A stretch of 64,000 nt of DNA from Flavobacterium sp. KS-LB2. Its GTDB lineage: Bacteria; Bacteroidota; Bacteroidia; Flavobacteriales; Flavobacteriaceae. Positions 19,014 to 27,783 of the stretch are shown here, in pieces. How positions within the stretch are numbered: the stretch's first letter is position 1; the number at the start of each line of letters is the position of its first letter. Below the pieces are notes generated by a model. That model worked only from the letters and a program-made list of their open reading frames with translations. It did no database searches and was not told the DNA's origin. The translations under genes were made by a program, and so were the position numbers. The stretch is from positions 372,001 to 436,000 of the forward strand of contig NZ_CP145904.1 of the NCBI RefSeq assembly GCF_036895565.1. Reading direction: 5' to 3'.

Positions 19014-20810
19014 ATGTCAGCAGAAGGTCACGATCACGCAATAGATCACGAACACGAACATCACCATAAAGACACTTTTATTACTAAATATATTTTTAGT
19101 ATTGACCATAAAATGATTGCCAAACAATACCTAATTACGGGTATCATTATGGGAATTATTGGAGTAGGAATGTCTATGCTATTTAGAATGCAATTAGCAT
19201 GGCCAGAAGAATCATTTAAAATTTTCAATATTTTACTTGGTGATAAATTTGCTCCTAATGGAGTAATGACAAATGATATTTATTTAGCGTTAGTTACGAT
19301 ACATGGAACTATAATGGTATTCTTTGTACTTACTGCAGCTTTGAGTGGTACTTTTAGTAACCTATTGATACCGCTTCAAATTGGAGCTAGAGATATGGCA
19401 TCTGGTTTTATGAACATGGTTTCATACTGGTTGTTCTTCTTGTCAAGTATAATAATGGTTAGTTCTCTTTTTGTTGAAGCAGGACCTGCCTCTTCAGGGT
19501 GGACAATTTATCCTCCTTTGAGTGCATTGCCTCAAGCTATTCCTGGATCAGGTTTAGGGATGACATTATGGTTGGTTTCAATGGCTATTTTTATTGCATC
19601 CTCTTTGATGGGTTCTTTAAATTACGTTGTAACAGTAATCAATTTAAGAACTAAAGGTATGACTATGACAAGATTGCCTCTTACAATTTGGGCTTTCTTT
19701 GTTACTGCAATTATTGGTATAGTTTCTTTTCCGGTTCTTTTATCTGCAGCATTATTGTTGATTTTTGATAGAAGCTTCGGAACTTCATTCTTCCTATCTG
19801 ATATTTATATTGCTGGAGAAGTTTTACATTATCAAGGTGGTTCACCAGTATTGTTTGAACACTTATTTTGGTTCTTAGGACATCCTGAAGTTTATATTGT
19901 TTTATTACCTGCTTTGGGAATAACATCTGAAGTTATTGCAACAAATTCACGTAAACCAATTTTTGGTTACAGAGCGATGATTATGTCAATTTTGGCAATT
20001 GCTTTCTTATCAACAATTGTTTGGGGGCATCATATGTTTATCTCGGGTATGAATCCATTTTTGGGATCAGTATTTACCTTTACAACATTATTGATTGCTA
20101 TTCCTTCAGCTGTAAAAGCGTTTAACTATATTACAACTCTTTGGAAAGGTAATTTACAGCTAAATCCAGCTATGTTGTTTTCAATTGGTTTAGTTTCTAC
20201 ATTTATTACTGGTGGTTTAACAGGAATTATCCTTGGAGATAGTACACTTGATATTAATGTTCACGATACATATTTTGTTGTAGCTCACTTTCACTTAGTA
20301 ATGGGTATTTCTGCTCTTTACGGAATGTTTGCTGGAATTTACCACTGGTTTCCAAGAATGTTCGGAAGAATGTTAAACAAGAATCTTGGATATGTACACT
20401 TCTGGGTTACTGCTATATGTGCTTATGGAGTTTTCTTTCCAATGCACTTTATCGGATTAGCTGGTTTACCAAGACGTTACTATACTAACACAAACTTTCC
20501 ATTGTTTGATGATTTACAAAATGTAAACGTATTGATTACTACTTTTGCATTAATTGGTGGAGTTTTTCAATTGGTATTCTTGTATAACTTTTTTGCTAGT
20601 ATTTTCTACGGTAAAAAATCTGTTATGAATCCATGGAAATCAAATACATTAGAATGGACAGCACCTGTAGAACATATGCATGGTAACTGGCCAGGTGAAA
20701 TTCCTCACGTACATCGTTGGCCTTATGACTACAGTAATCCAGCACATGATGTGGATTTTGTACCTCAAAACGTTCCAATGAAAGAAGGTGAAGAAGTTTT
20801 GCACCACTAA
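19014..20810 (+). CDS. coxA: Cytochrome c oxidase subunit I
   Basis: This is the catalytic heme-copper subunit that reduces oxygen and pumps protons. The 598-residue protein has the twelve-helix core with HGTIMVFF around the low-spin heme histidine, the CuB signature WFLGHPEVYIVLLP with the His-Tyr cross-link pair, WGHHMF with two more CuB histidines, and HFHLVMG carrying the high-spin and low-spin heme ligands. GHPEVY places it in the A family. The N-terminus is markedly His-rich (HDHAIDHEHEHHHKD, residues 6-20). It is the last gene of the operon, 29 bp after coxB, and is followed by a terminator. Subunit III is not encoded nearby. Confidence 0.97.
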   Translation: MSAEGHDHAIDHEHEHHHKDTFITKYIFSIDHKMIAKQYLITGIIMGIIGVGMSMLFRMQLAWPEESFKIFNILLGDKFAPNGVMTNDIYLALVTIHGTIMVFFVLTAALSGTFSNLLIPLQIGARDMASGFMNMVSYWLFFLSSIIMVSSLFVEAGPASSGWTIYPPLSALPQAIPGSGLGMTLWLVSMAIFIASSLMGSLNYVVTVINLRTKGMTMTRLPLTIWAFFVTAIIGIVSFPVLLSAALLLIFDRSFGTSFFLSDIYIAGEVLHYQGGSPVLFEHLFWFLGHPEVYIVLLPALGITSEVIATNSRKPIFGYRAMIMSILAIAFLSTIVWGHHMFISGMNPFLGSVFTFTTLLIAIPSAVKAFNYITTLWKGNLQLNPAMLFSIGLVSTFITGGLTGIILGDSTLDINVHDTYFVVAHFHLVMGISALYGMFAGIYHWFPRMFGRMLNKNLGYVHFWVTAICAYGVFFPMHFIGLAGLPRRYYTNTNFPLFDDLQNVNVLITTFALIGGVFQLVFLYNFFASIFYGKKSVMNPWKSNTLEWTAPVEHMHGNWPGEIPHVHRWPYDYSNPAHDVDFVPQNVPMKEGEEVLHH

Positions 20811-20820
20811 AATATAATTT

Positions 20821-20850
20821 AAAGCCTCTGCGAAAGTAGAGGCTTTTTTT
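20821..20850 (+). terminator. Terminator of the ACIII-oxidase operon
   Basis: AAAGCCTCT pairs with AGAGGCTTT around a short loop, followed by a T tail. Confidence 0.9.
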
Positions 20851-20954
20851 GTGGCGTTTATTGTTCTTGTTTCTCTTGTCGTACTTTTTGTTCATATCCT
20901 TTTTTAATTTTATAGCATTTAAAATTTATAATTTAAAATTCAAAATTGCTTTGC

Positions 20955-20962
20955 TATCTTTG
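20955..20962 (+). promoter_or_regulatory. -7 element of ruvB
   Basis: TATCTTTG matches TAnnTTTG exactly and lies only 5 bp before the ruvB ATG, so the transcript would be nearly leaderless. The upstream box is not convincing. Confidence 0.55.
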
Positions 20963-20966
20963 TTAC

Positions 20967-21989
20967 ATGAATGAAAATTTAGACCCAACATCCAATAGTT
21001 ACAATTCGGAAGAACTTGATCTTGAAAAAAAATTAAGACCGCTTTCTTTTCATGATTTTGCAGGGCAAGACCAAATATTAGAAAATTTGAAAGTTTTTGT
21101 GCAAGCTGCAAATCAACGTAATGAAGCACTTGATCATACGCTTTTTCATGGGCCTCCTGGTTTAGGGAAAACAACTTTGGCTAATATTCTTGCGAATGAA
21201 CTTCAAGTTGGAATCAAAATTACTTCCGGTCCAGTTCTAGACAAGCCGGGTGATTTAGCTGGGTTATTGACTAATCTAGAGGAAAGGGATGTTTTGTTTA
21301 TTGATGAAATTCATCGTTTGAGCCCTATAGTGGAAGAATATTTGTACTCTGCTATGGAGGATTTTAAAATTGATATTATGATTGAATCTGGTCCAAATGC
21401 AAGAACTGTCCAAATTAATCTAAATCCGTTTACCTTAATTGGAGCAACGACACGTTCCGGTTTATTGACGGCTCCCATGAGAGCTCGTTTTGGTATATCT
21501 TCACGTTTGCAATATTATACAACAGAGCTTTTAACTACGATTGTAGAAAGAAGCGCAACTATATTTAAAATGCCAATTTCTATGGAAGCTGCTATCGAAA
21601 TTGCAGGTAGAAGTAGGGGAACACCGCGTATTGCTAATGCATTGTTGCGTCGTGTGCGCGATTTTGCACAGATTAAGGGGAATGGTACTATTGATATAGA
21701 AATTGCTCGCTATGCTTTAAAAGCGCTTAATGTTGATGCACATGGTTTGGATGAAATGGATAATAAAATTCTAAATACTATTATTGATAAATTCAAAGGT
21801 GGACCAGTTGGTTTGACTACCTTGGCGACAGCCGTATCCGAAAGTAGCGAAACAATCGAAGAAGTCTATGAGCCGTTTTTGATTCAGGAAGGTTTCATTA
21901 TGCGAACTCCTCGTGGTCGTGAAGTTACTGATAAAGCTTATAAACATTTAGGAAAACTAAATACAAATATTCAAGGAGGTTTATTCTAA
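20967..21989 (+). CDS. ruvB: Holliday junction branch migration ATPase RuvB
   Basis: RuvB is the hexameric AAA+ motor that drives branch migration with RuvA. The 340-residue protein has Walker [10 protein letters not shown] (62-70), Walker B DEIHRLS (113-119), sensor [18 protein letters not shown] and the C-terminal winged helix ([11 protein letters not shown] to [12 protein letters not shown]). The frame extends seven codons upstream to a TTG, but that segment overlaps the -7 element, so the ATG at 20967 ([11 protein letters not shown]) is chosen. RuvA lies about 34 kb away in this window, not adjacent as in many bacteria. The gene is followed by a repeat-like element and queG. Confidence 0.97.
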   Translation: MNENLDPTSNSYNSEELDLEKKLRPLSFHDFAGQDQILENLKVFVQAANQRNEALDHTLFHGPPGLGKTTLANILANELQVGIKITSGPVLDKPGDLAGLLTNLEERDVLFIDEIHRLSPIVEEYLYSAMEDFKIDIMIESGPNARTVQINLNPFTLIGATTRSGLLTAPMRARFGISSRLQYYTTELLTTIVERSATIFKMPISMEAAIEIAGRSRGTPRIANALLRRVRDFAQIKGNGTIDIEIARYALKALNVDAHGLDEMDNKILNTIIDKFKGGPVGLTTLATAVSESSETIEEVYEPFLIQEGFIMRTPRGREVTDKAYKHLGKLNTNIQGGLF

Positions 21990-21991
21990 TT

Positions 21992-22073
21992 TTTTCAGGA
22001 GCTATTTCCTGCTATTCGCTATATCGGTCTCGTTAAAAAAATGGGACGGGATGGTGCTGCTATCAGGGCTAGG
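21992..22073. repeat. Flavobacterial-type intergenic repeat element with internal hairpin
   Basis: The segment has three parts: a left part with CAGGAGCTATTTCCTGCTAT and TCGCTATATC, a central hairpin GTCTCGTT/AATGGGAC (with G-T pairs) around an A run, and a right part GCTGCTATCAGGGCTAGG. Both ends closely resemble conserved end blocks that I recall recurring in intergenic regions of Flavobacterium genomes, with a variable middle. Only one copy is in this window, so repetition is from memory and not shown here. It contains the ATG at 22041 that opens the queG frame. Confidence 0.6.
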
Positions 22074-23027
22074 AAATCCCATTTATTAATTTCTATTTTT
22101 CTAATCATAAGCCAGAAGTCTACATATACACAATTTATCAAATCCGAAGCACAACGTCTCGGTTTTTTATCTTGTGGCATATCCAAAGCAGGTTTTTTAG
22201 AAAAGGAAGCACCACGTTTAGAAAACTGGCTTAAGAATAATAGCAATGGTCAAATGTCCTATATGGAAAACCATTTTGACAAGCGTTTAAATCCAACTTT
22301 ACTAGTCGATGATGCTAAAAGTGTTGTCTCGCTTTTGTTAAATTATTATCCTGAAAAACTTCAAAACCCGGATTCTTATAAAATTTCAAAATATGCGTAC
22401 GGTCAGGATTATCATTTTGTAATTAAGGAAAAACTTAAAGAGTTTTTATTTTCTATTCAATCAACAATCGGAGAAGTTTCTGGACGAGCCTTTGTTGATT
22501 CTGCACCTGTACTCGATAAAGCATGGGCTGCCAAAAGTGGTTTGGGTTGGATAGGCAAAAACAGCAATTTATTGACACAAAAAGTAGGTTCTTTTTACTT
22601 TATTGCAGAATTAATTATCGATTTAGATTTAGAGTACGACAATCCAACGACCGATCATTGTGGCACTTGTACCGCTTGTATTGATGCTTGTCCAACAGAC
22701 GCAATTGTTGCGCCTTATGTGGTTGATGGTAGCAAATGTATTTCTTATTTCACGATTGAATTGAAAGAGAATATTCCACAAGAGATGAAAGGAAATTTTG
22801 ATGATTGGGCTTTTGGATGCGATGTTTGTCAGGATGTTTGTCCATGGAATAAGTTCTCAAAAGCACACAATGAACCGTTATTTAACCCAAATACAGAACT
22901 ACTTTCAATGTCAAAAAAAGATTGGATTGAAATTACCGAAGAAACTTTTAAAAAAGTATTTAAAAATTCGCCACTTAAAAGAGCAAAATTTCAAGGAGTA
23001 AAAAGGAATATTGATTTTTTAAAATAA
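22041..23027 (+). CDS. queG: Epoxyqueuosine reductase QueG (start uncertain)
   Basis: QueG is the cobalamin-dependent, two-[4Fe-4S] enzyme that makes the last step of queuosine in tRNA. Visible are the B12-domain sequence [20 protein letters not shown], the ferredoxin motifs [12 protein letters not shown] from residue 207 and [11 protein letters not shown] from 260, and the usual length apart from the N-terminus. Conservation begins near [15 protein letters not shown] (residue 29 on). The first 11 or so codons ([11 protein letters not shown]) lie inside the intergenic repeat element, and no ATG, GTG or TTG occurs between there and the conserved part. The ATA codon heading SQKSTYTQ at 22107 sits where a start would be expected. 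Either the repeat provides the start or a rare start is used. Confidence 0.92.
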   Translation: MGRDGAAIRARKSHLLISIFLIISQKSTYTQFIKSEAQRLGFLSCGISKAGFLEKEAPRLENWLKNNSNGQMSYMENHFDKRLNPTLLVDDAKSVVSLLLNYYPEKLQNPDSYKISKYAYGQDYHFVIKEKLKEFLFSIQSTIGEVSGRAFVDSAPVLDKAWAAKSGLGWIGKNSNLLTQKVGSFYFIAELIIDLDLEYDNPTTDHCGTCTACIDACPTDAIVAPYVVDGSKCISYFTIELKENIPQEMKGNFDDWAFGCDVCQDVCPWNKFSKAHNEPLFNPNTELLSMSKKDWIEITEETFKKVFKNSPLKRAKFQGVKRNIDFLK

Positions 23028-23040
23028 TTTTTTAATACAA

Positions 23041-24069
23041 TTATTTAAATTTCATAGAAGATTCTCGAACTATAACGTTAGTTTCTAATTCAATTGTTCT
23101 CGGAGTAAAAGGTAATCCTTCTTTATGGCTATTCATTTCTTCTAACAATAGGTTAAAAGATTTAATTCCCATTTCATGGCTTGGCTGATCGACTGTACTT
23201 AATTTCGGAGTAAGCACCTGTGACATAAACCAATTACTAAAACCAATTACTGCTACTTGATTTGGCACATTAATTTTACTTTCATTGAAATAGGCTAGCG
23301 CACCTACTGCAACTAAGTCTGTAATTGCAAAAATACCATCTATATCAGGATGCTCGTTGATGATTTGCTTCGCAAAATATTTTCCTTCTTCAAAAGTAAC
23401 TGTTTCGCAGGTATAGACCAATTTATTGTCAAAGGGGATGTTGTTTTTTTCTAGCGCTTTTTTGTAGCCGATGTATCTATCTATTGCATTTTGAGGATTC
23501 AATGGTCCACGAATATGTGCTATCTTGGTACAACCATTATCAATTAAGTGTTGAACAGCATTAAAGGCTGCTTTTTGATCATCAATTATAACTTTTGAAC
23601 ATTTTGAAAGCTTAGCAATCTTGTCAAACATTACAAAAGGAATATTTCTATTCATAATTTCCTTAATATGATCATCGTTGTTGGATTCATTAGATAATGA
23701 CATTATGATGCCATCTACTCTCTTGTTAATAAGTAGCTCAACCTGTTTCTTTTCTAAAGCTAACGTCTCATTAGATTGTAAAATGATAACTAAATATCCA
23801 TTTTTTTCAGCTTCATTAATGATAGCATTTACCACATTCGAAAAAAAGTGATGTACTACTTCAGGGATAATTAAACCAATGGTTTTTGATTCTTTTGTTC
23901 TTAAATTTACGGCAAAACTATTAGGAGTATAATGTAGTTTTTGAGCAAGTTCTATTACTGCTTCCTTAGTTTTTTGACTAACATCCGGATAGTTTTTTAA
24001 TGCTTTAGAAACAGTAGTTATTGAAATTCCTAGTTTTGTTGCAATTTCTTTAAGAGTTATATCTTTCAT
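23041..24069 (-). CDS. LacI-family transcriptional regulator (paralogue 1)
   Basis: The 342-residue protein has an N-terminal helix-turn-helix (LKEIATKLGISITTVSKAL, residues 5-23), a hinge ending NSFAVNLRTKESKTIGLIIP, and a periplasmic-binding-type sugar-sensing domain to the end. LacI proteins bind palindromes with a central CpG, which fits the CGAAAACGTTTTCG sites found in this region. It shares 59 of the first 65 aligned DNA-binding and hinge residues with the neighbouring paralogue at 24302, so both probably recognise the same operator. It lies at the distal end of the GH32-MFS-fructokinase gene row and is convergent with queG. Confidence 0.93.
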   Translation of the reverse strand: MKDITLKEIATKLGISITTVSKALKNYPDVSQKTKEAVIELAQKLHYTPNSFAVNLRTKESKTIGLIIPEVVHHFFSNVVNAIINEAEKNGYLVIILQSNETLALEKKQVELLINKRVDGIIMSLSNESNNDDHIKEIMNRNIPFVMFDKIAKLSKCSKVIIDDQKAAFNAVQHLIDNGCTKIAHIRGPLNPQNAIDRYIGYKKALEKNNIPFDNKLVYTCETVTFEEGKYFAKQIINEHPDIDGIFAITDLVAVGALAYFNESKINVPNQVAVIGFSNWFMSQVLTPKLSTVDQPSHEMGIKSFNLLLEEMNSHKEGLPFTPRTIELETNVIVRESSMKFK

Positions 24070-24301
24070 GAATCGAATTTCTACGTATTTAATTTTAGGA
24101 AAATATTTTTAGAAATGACTTTATTTTAAGTCTTCATGTGTTTAGTGCAAGTCCATAAAAAGTGACTTCAACTTAAAATATCCCCTACCAAGGTATTAAT
24201 TTTTATCTTATTTCGGAGATTTTTATAAAAATAAACAAATAAATATTGAATCGTTAAATTAAATAAACTAGGTAAGCAATTTGTTGTAAGATTCCTTTTT
24301 T

Positions 24302-25321
24302 TTAGGTTGTTTCTCTTTCAATTATATTAGTTTCTAATTCAATTGATTGAAAAATTATAGGTAAATTCTTCTTTTTAAGATTGATTTCATCAAATAAAAC
24401 TGCCGCTGACCTTCTTCCAATTTCAAAACCAGGTTGGTCAATTGTTGAAAGTTTTGGTGATATAACGCTAGACATAAACCAATTACTGAAGCCTAAAACT
24501 GCAATTTGTTGCGGAATGGAAATTCCGGTTTCGTTGAAGTATTTAATGATTCCAATGGCTACTAAATCAGTAACGGCAAAAATTGCATCAATTTCGGGAT
24601 GTTCATCAATCACTTTTTTAGCATTTTCATAACCATCTTCAAAATCCGTGTTGTTGTCACATACAAAAACAAGAGAGGAATCATAAGGAATACCGTTGTC
24701 TTCGAGTGCTTTTTTGTATCCTAAAAACCGATCAATCGCATTTTGAGGTAAATAAGAACCTCTAAAATGTGCTATTTTTTTATAACCTCTTTCTATAAGA
24801 AAACAAACGGCATCGTAAGCCGCTTTTTTGTCATTAATAGTTACTTTGGAGCATTTGACAAGCTTAGCTATTTTATCAAAAAGCACCAAGGGCGTGTTGT
24901 TTGAAATGATAGAGTTTAGATGGTCAAAATCGCCCGTTTGATTGGACAATGAAATCAATATTCCATCAACTCTTTTATTCATTAATAACTCAATTTGTTT
25001 TTTTTCAAATTCTAATTTTTCATTAGATTGAAGAATGATGACCATATAATCCCTCTTCTCAGCTTCCTCAAGAATTCCTTTGATTACATTCGAAAAGAAA
25101 TCATGGACAAGGGTAGGAATGATAAGTCCTATGGTTTTGGATTCTTTTGTTCTAAGATTTACTGCAAAACTGTTTGGAGTATAATTTAATTTTTGTGCAA
25201 GTTCAATTACCGCTTTTTTTGTTTTTTCACTGACATCAGGATACCCTTTCAATGCTTTTGAAGCGGTAGTTATCGAAATTCCTAATTGCGTAGCTATCTC
25301 TTTGAGAGTGGTGTTGTTCAT
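24302..25321 (-). CDS. LacI-family transcriptional regulator (paralogue 2)
   Basis: The 339-residue LacI-type regulator has an HTH (LKEIATQLGISITTASKAL) and a hinge nearly identical to those of paralogue 1. Differences concentrate in the sugar-binding domain, for example around NQTGDFDHLNSIIS and CDNNTDFEDG, which suggests that the two sense different ligands while sharing operators. The two genes are 232 bp apart on the same strand, with no operator palindrome between them. A nested inverted repeat lies just upstream at 25350-25414. Its likely ligand is a sugar or sugar phosphate from sucrose or fructan breakdown (inference). Confidence 0.93.
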   Translation of the reverse strand: MNNTTLKEIATQLGISITTASKALKGYPDVSEKTKKAVIELAQKLNYTPNSFAVNLRTKESKTIGLIIPTLVHDFFSNVIKGILEEAEKRDYMVIILQSNEKLEFEKKQIELLMNKRVDGILISLSNQTGDFDHLNSIISNNTPLVLFDKIAKLVKCSKVTINDKKAAYDAVCFLIERGYKKIAHFRGSYLPQNAIDRFLGYKKALEDNGIPYDSSLVFVCDNNTDFEDGYENAKKVIDEHPEIDAIFAVTDLVAIGIIKYFNETGISIPQQIAVLGFSNWFMSSVISPKLSTIDQPGFEIGRRSAAVLFDEINLKKKNLPIIFQSIELETNIIERETT

Positions 25322-25349
25322 GGTTTATTTCTCTGGTAATAAAAGCACA

Positions 25350-25414
25350 AAACTGCTTCACAAAAAACGAATTTACAATTTATTTAGTGTAAATCAATTT
25401 TCTGAAAGCAGTTT
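25350..25414. promoter_or_regulatory. Nested inverted repeats upstream of lacI paralogue 2
   Basis: Outer arms AAACTGCTT (25350-25358) and AAGCAGTTT (25406-25414) enclose inner arms ATTTACA (25371-25377) and TGTAAAT (25388-25394). Both pairs are perfect and share roughly the same centre. They lie 29-93 bp before the regulator start and could be a binding site or an mRNA leader structure. Their sequence differs from the CGAAAACGTTTTCG operators. Confidence 0.45.
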
Positions 25415-25509
25415 AATTAACTTTTGCGATATTTAAAACAGATTAATACTCCTTACAAATACAGTGTTAAATAATATGATTTTGTTTTTTATATCATTTC
25501 GAATTTCTT

Positions 25510-26409
25510 TTAAGGATTCATAAATGTATTGATTTCTTTAGCAGAAATTTTTGGATTTGCTCCTTCATTTTTTGCTACAATTGCCCCTAGAGCACAAGCA
25601 AAATCAATCGCTTCTTGTGGATTTTCATCACTTAATAATTTAGAAATTAACCCTGCTAAAAAGGAATCTCCAGATCCCACAGTATCCTTCACCTCAATTT
25701 TATAGCCACTGTTGTAATACATTTTTTTATTGTAATACAATACAGCGCCATGACTTCCTTTGGTGACACAAATGTGTTTTGTGTTAGTCTGTTCTGCAAT
25801 AAAAAGGATATTTTGTTCTAATGAATGGTAGGGAGAATTCATGAAAGCACTTATTTCATACAATTCATCATCATTAAACTTTATGAAATCAGACTGCATC
25901 ATCAAATTAATCAGTATTTCCTTGTTGTAAAAAGGAGCACGTAAATTAACATCGAAAACGGCGTATTTTGCATAGTTTATTATTTCTAAAAGGGAATTTT
26001 GCGAAACAGAATCTCTACATACGAGACTTCCAAAAACTAGTGCATCCGCCTTTTTGACCATAATTTCGTCTTCTGGAATACAAACAATTTTATCCCAAGC
26101 AACTGGGTAATTTATGGTGTATGAAGCAGAACCTTTTTCGTTTAATTGTACTATTACTTCGCCAGTGTTAAAAACTTCGTCAACTTGAATCGAGGTAGTA
26201 TTCACACCATTCATTCGAACATAGTCTATTAATTCTTGACCTATTGCATCAGTACCAATTCGACTGATTATATGTGTATTCGCTCCAAGTGATGCTAGTC
26301 TTAATGCGACATTCAATGGTGCGCCGCCAATTTTTCTGTGCGTTGGAAAAACATCAAATAACACTTCTCCAAAACAAACGATGCTGAGTTTTTCTTTGAG
26401 ATTATTCAT
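25510..26409 (-). CDS. PfkB-family fructokinase
   Basis: The 299-residue cytoplasmic sugar kinase begins with CFGEVLFDVFPTHRKIGGAPLN-type ribokinase motifs (GG in the substrate site) and ends with the catalytic and anion-hole motif DTVGSGDSF near residue 240. The GEVLFD / GGAPLNVA pattern is typical of bacterial fructokinases, making fructose 6-phosphate from fructose and ATP. It overlaps the upstream MFS gene by 8 bp and is in a row GH32-MFS-fructokinase, which fits uptake and phosphorylation of fructose released by GH32. A second PfkB kinase is encoded at 47196. Confidence 0.9.
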   Translation of the reverse strand: MNNLKEKLSIVCFGEVLFDVFPTHRKIGGAPLNVALRLASLGANTHIISRIGTDAIGQELIDYVRMNGVNTTSIQVDEVFNTGEVIVQLNEKGSASYTINYPVAWDKIVCIPEDEIMVKKADALVFGSLVCRDSVSQNSLLEIINYAKYAVFDVNLRAPFYNKEILINLMMQSDFIKFNDDELYEISAFMNSPYHSLEQNILFIAEQTNTKHICVTKGSHGAVLYYNKKMYYNSGYKIEVKDTVGSGDSFLAGLISKLLSDENPQEAIDFACALGAIVAKNEGANPKISAKEINTFMNP

Positions 26410-27733
26410 TATTAACCATTTTATGTTCTAATTCTTCTAGCGATAAACCTTTGGTTTCTGGCATCATAAACAATACAAAAACCAATTGTAAGACCATCAT
26501 AAAAGCAAAAAATGCAAATATTGGCCAAGGATTTATTTTGAATAAGTCAATAACTACTGGTCCGGCCAAAGTAATCAAAGCAGCAAAAATCCAGTGAATC
26601 CCTGTCCCAAAAGATTGTCCGTTAGCTCTAACATTATTCGGGAATATTTCTGAAATGAAAACCCAAATTACCGCACCTTGTCCAATAGCATGAGAAGCTA
26701 TAAATAACATGATTGATGACATCAAGACGATAGCTCCCAGATTATTATAAAAGGCAAGTGCAACCATGCCTAAACTTATAATGTAGCCTAATGATCCTAT
26801 AATCATAAGTTGTTTTCGTCCTAAAACATCGATTAATCGCATTCCGGCAATGGTAAAAATCAAGTTTGTTAATCCAATCAAAATAGAGTTCATTAAAGAT
26901 TCTTTAGAACCTAATCCAGCCATTTCCAATATTTCCGGTGCATAGTATAGAATAAAATTAATTCCCGATAGCTGGTTGAAAAAAGCGAGTAAAAAAGCTA
27001 AAATGATTGGTAGTTTGTATTTTTTTGAAAAGATAGATTCCTTTACAGAAGTGTCAACCAAATCTTTTTTTATTTCTTGAAAACTTTCCAAAGCTTCTTC
27101 TTTGCTGTAAATCATTTCAAGGACTTTCATTCCTGCAACATCATCTCTTTTTTTCAAGATTAACCAGCGAGGACTATCTGGAATTTGTAATACGATTATA
27201 CTGTAAATAAATGCGGGAAGGGCAACAATACCAATCATCCAACGCCAATCATTTTCTCCTCCAACGCCTTCGAATAAATAATTAGAAAAGAACGCTATCA
27301 AGATGCCAAATACGATATTAAACTGAAAGAGCGTGCCTAATTTTCCTCTATTTTCTGGGCTAGAAATTTCAGAAATATAAATTGGTGCTGCTACAGATGA
27401 AGCTCCAACGCCGATACCACCAATGAATCGAAAAAATGAAAACGTATATGGATCTTGTGCAAATGCTGAACCTAAAGCCGAAACTAAAAACAAGATTCCA
27501 ATCCAGAATAATGTTTTCTTTCTACCCCATTTATCACATGGAATTCCACCTACTAAAGAACCTAATACGGTTCCCCATAAAGCCATTGACATGATAAAAA
27601 TTCCGTGAAATAATGGAGTGGTGTGCCATAATTCTTTGATGGGTAAATTGGCGCCCGATATTACAACGGTGTCAAAGCCAAATAAAAATCCCGCAACAGC
27701 TACAGTAAGGGACCAGTTTCGAACGTTATTCAT
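26402..27733 (-). CDS. Sugar-porter family MFS transporter
   Basis: The 443-residue inner-membrane transporter has twelve predicted helices and the sugar-porter signatures: DKWGRKKT between helices 2 and 3, IPDSPRWLILKKR before the central loop, DVLGRKQL between helices 8 and 9, and the C-terminal PETKGLSLEELE. QLSGIN in helix 7 is the hexose-binding motif. Fructose or another hexose is the likely cargo, by symport. It sits 50 bp downstream of GH32 and overlaps the fructokinase gene, so these three probably form one transcript. Confidence 0.92.
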   Translation of the reverse strand: MNNVRNWSLTVAVAGFLFGFDTVVISGANLPIKELWHTTPLFHGIFIMSMALWGTVLGSLVGGIPCDKWGRKKTLFWIGILFLVSALGSAFAQDPYTFSFFRFIGGIGVGASSVAAPIYISEISSPENRGKLGTLFQFNIVFGILIAFFSNYLFEGVGGENDWRWMIGIVALPAFIYSIIVLQIPDSPRWLILKKRDDVAGMKVLEMIYSKEEALESFQEIKKDLVDTSVKESIFSKKYKLPIILAFLLAFFNQLSGINFILYYAPEILEMAGLGSKESLMNSILIGLTNLIFTIAGMRLIDVLGRKQLMIIGSLGYIISLGMVALAFYNNLGAIVLMSSIMLFIASHAIGQGAVIWVFISEIFPNNVRANGQSFGTGIHWIFAALITLAGPVVIDLFKINPWPIFAFFAFMMVLQLVFVLFMMPETKGLSLEELEHKMVNNE

Positions 27734-27783
27734 TTTTTATAATTTTGGATTAATAGTTTTGGTTTTATAAATGATATGTATTG

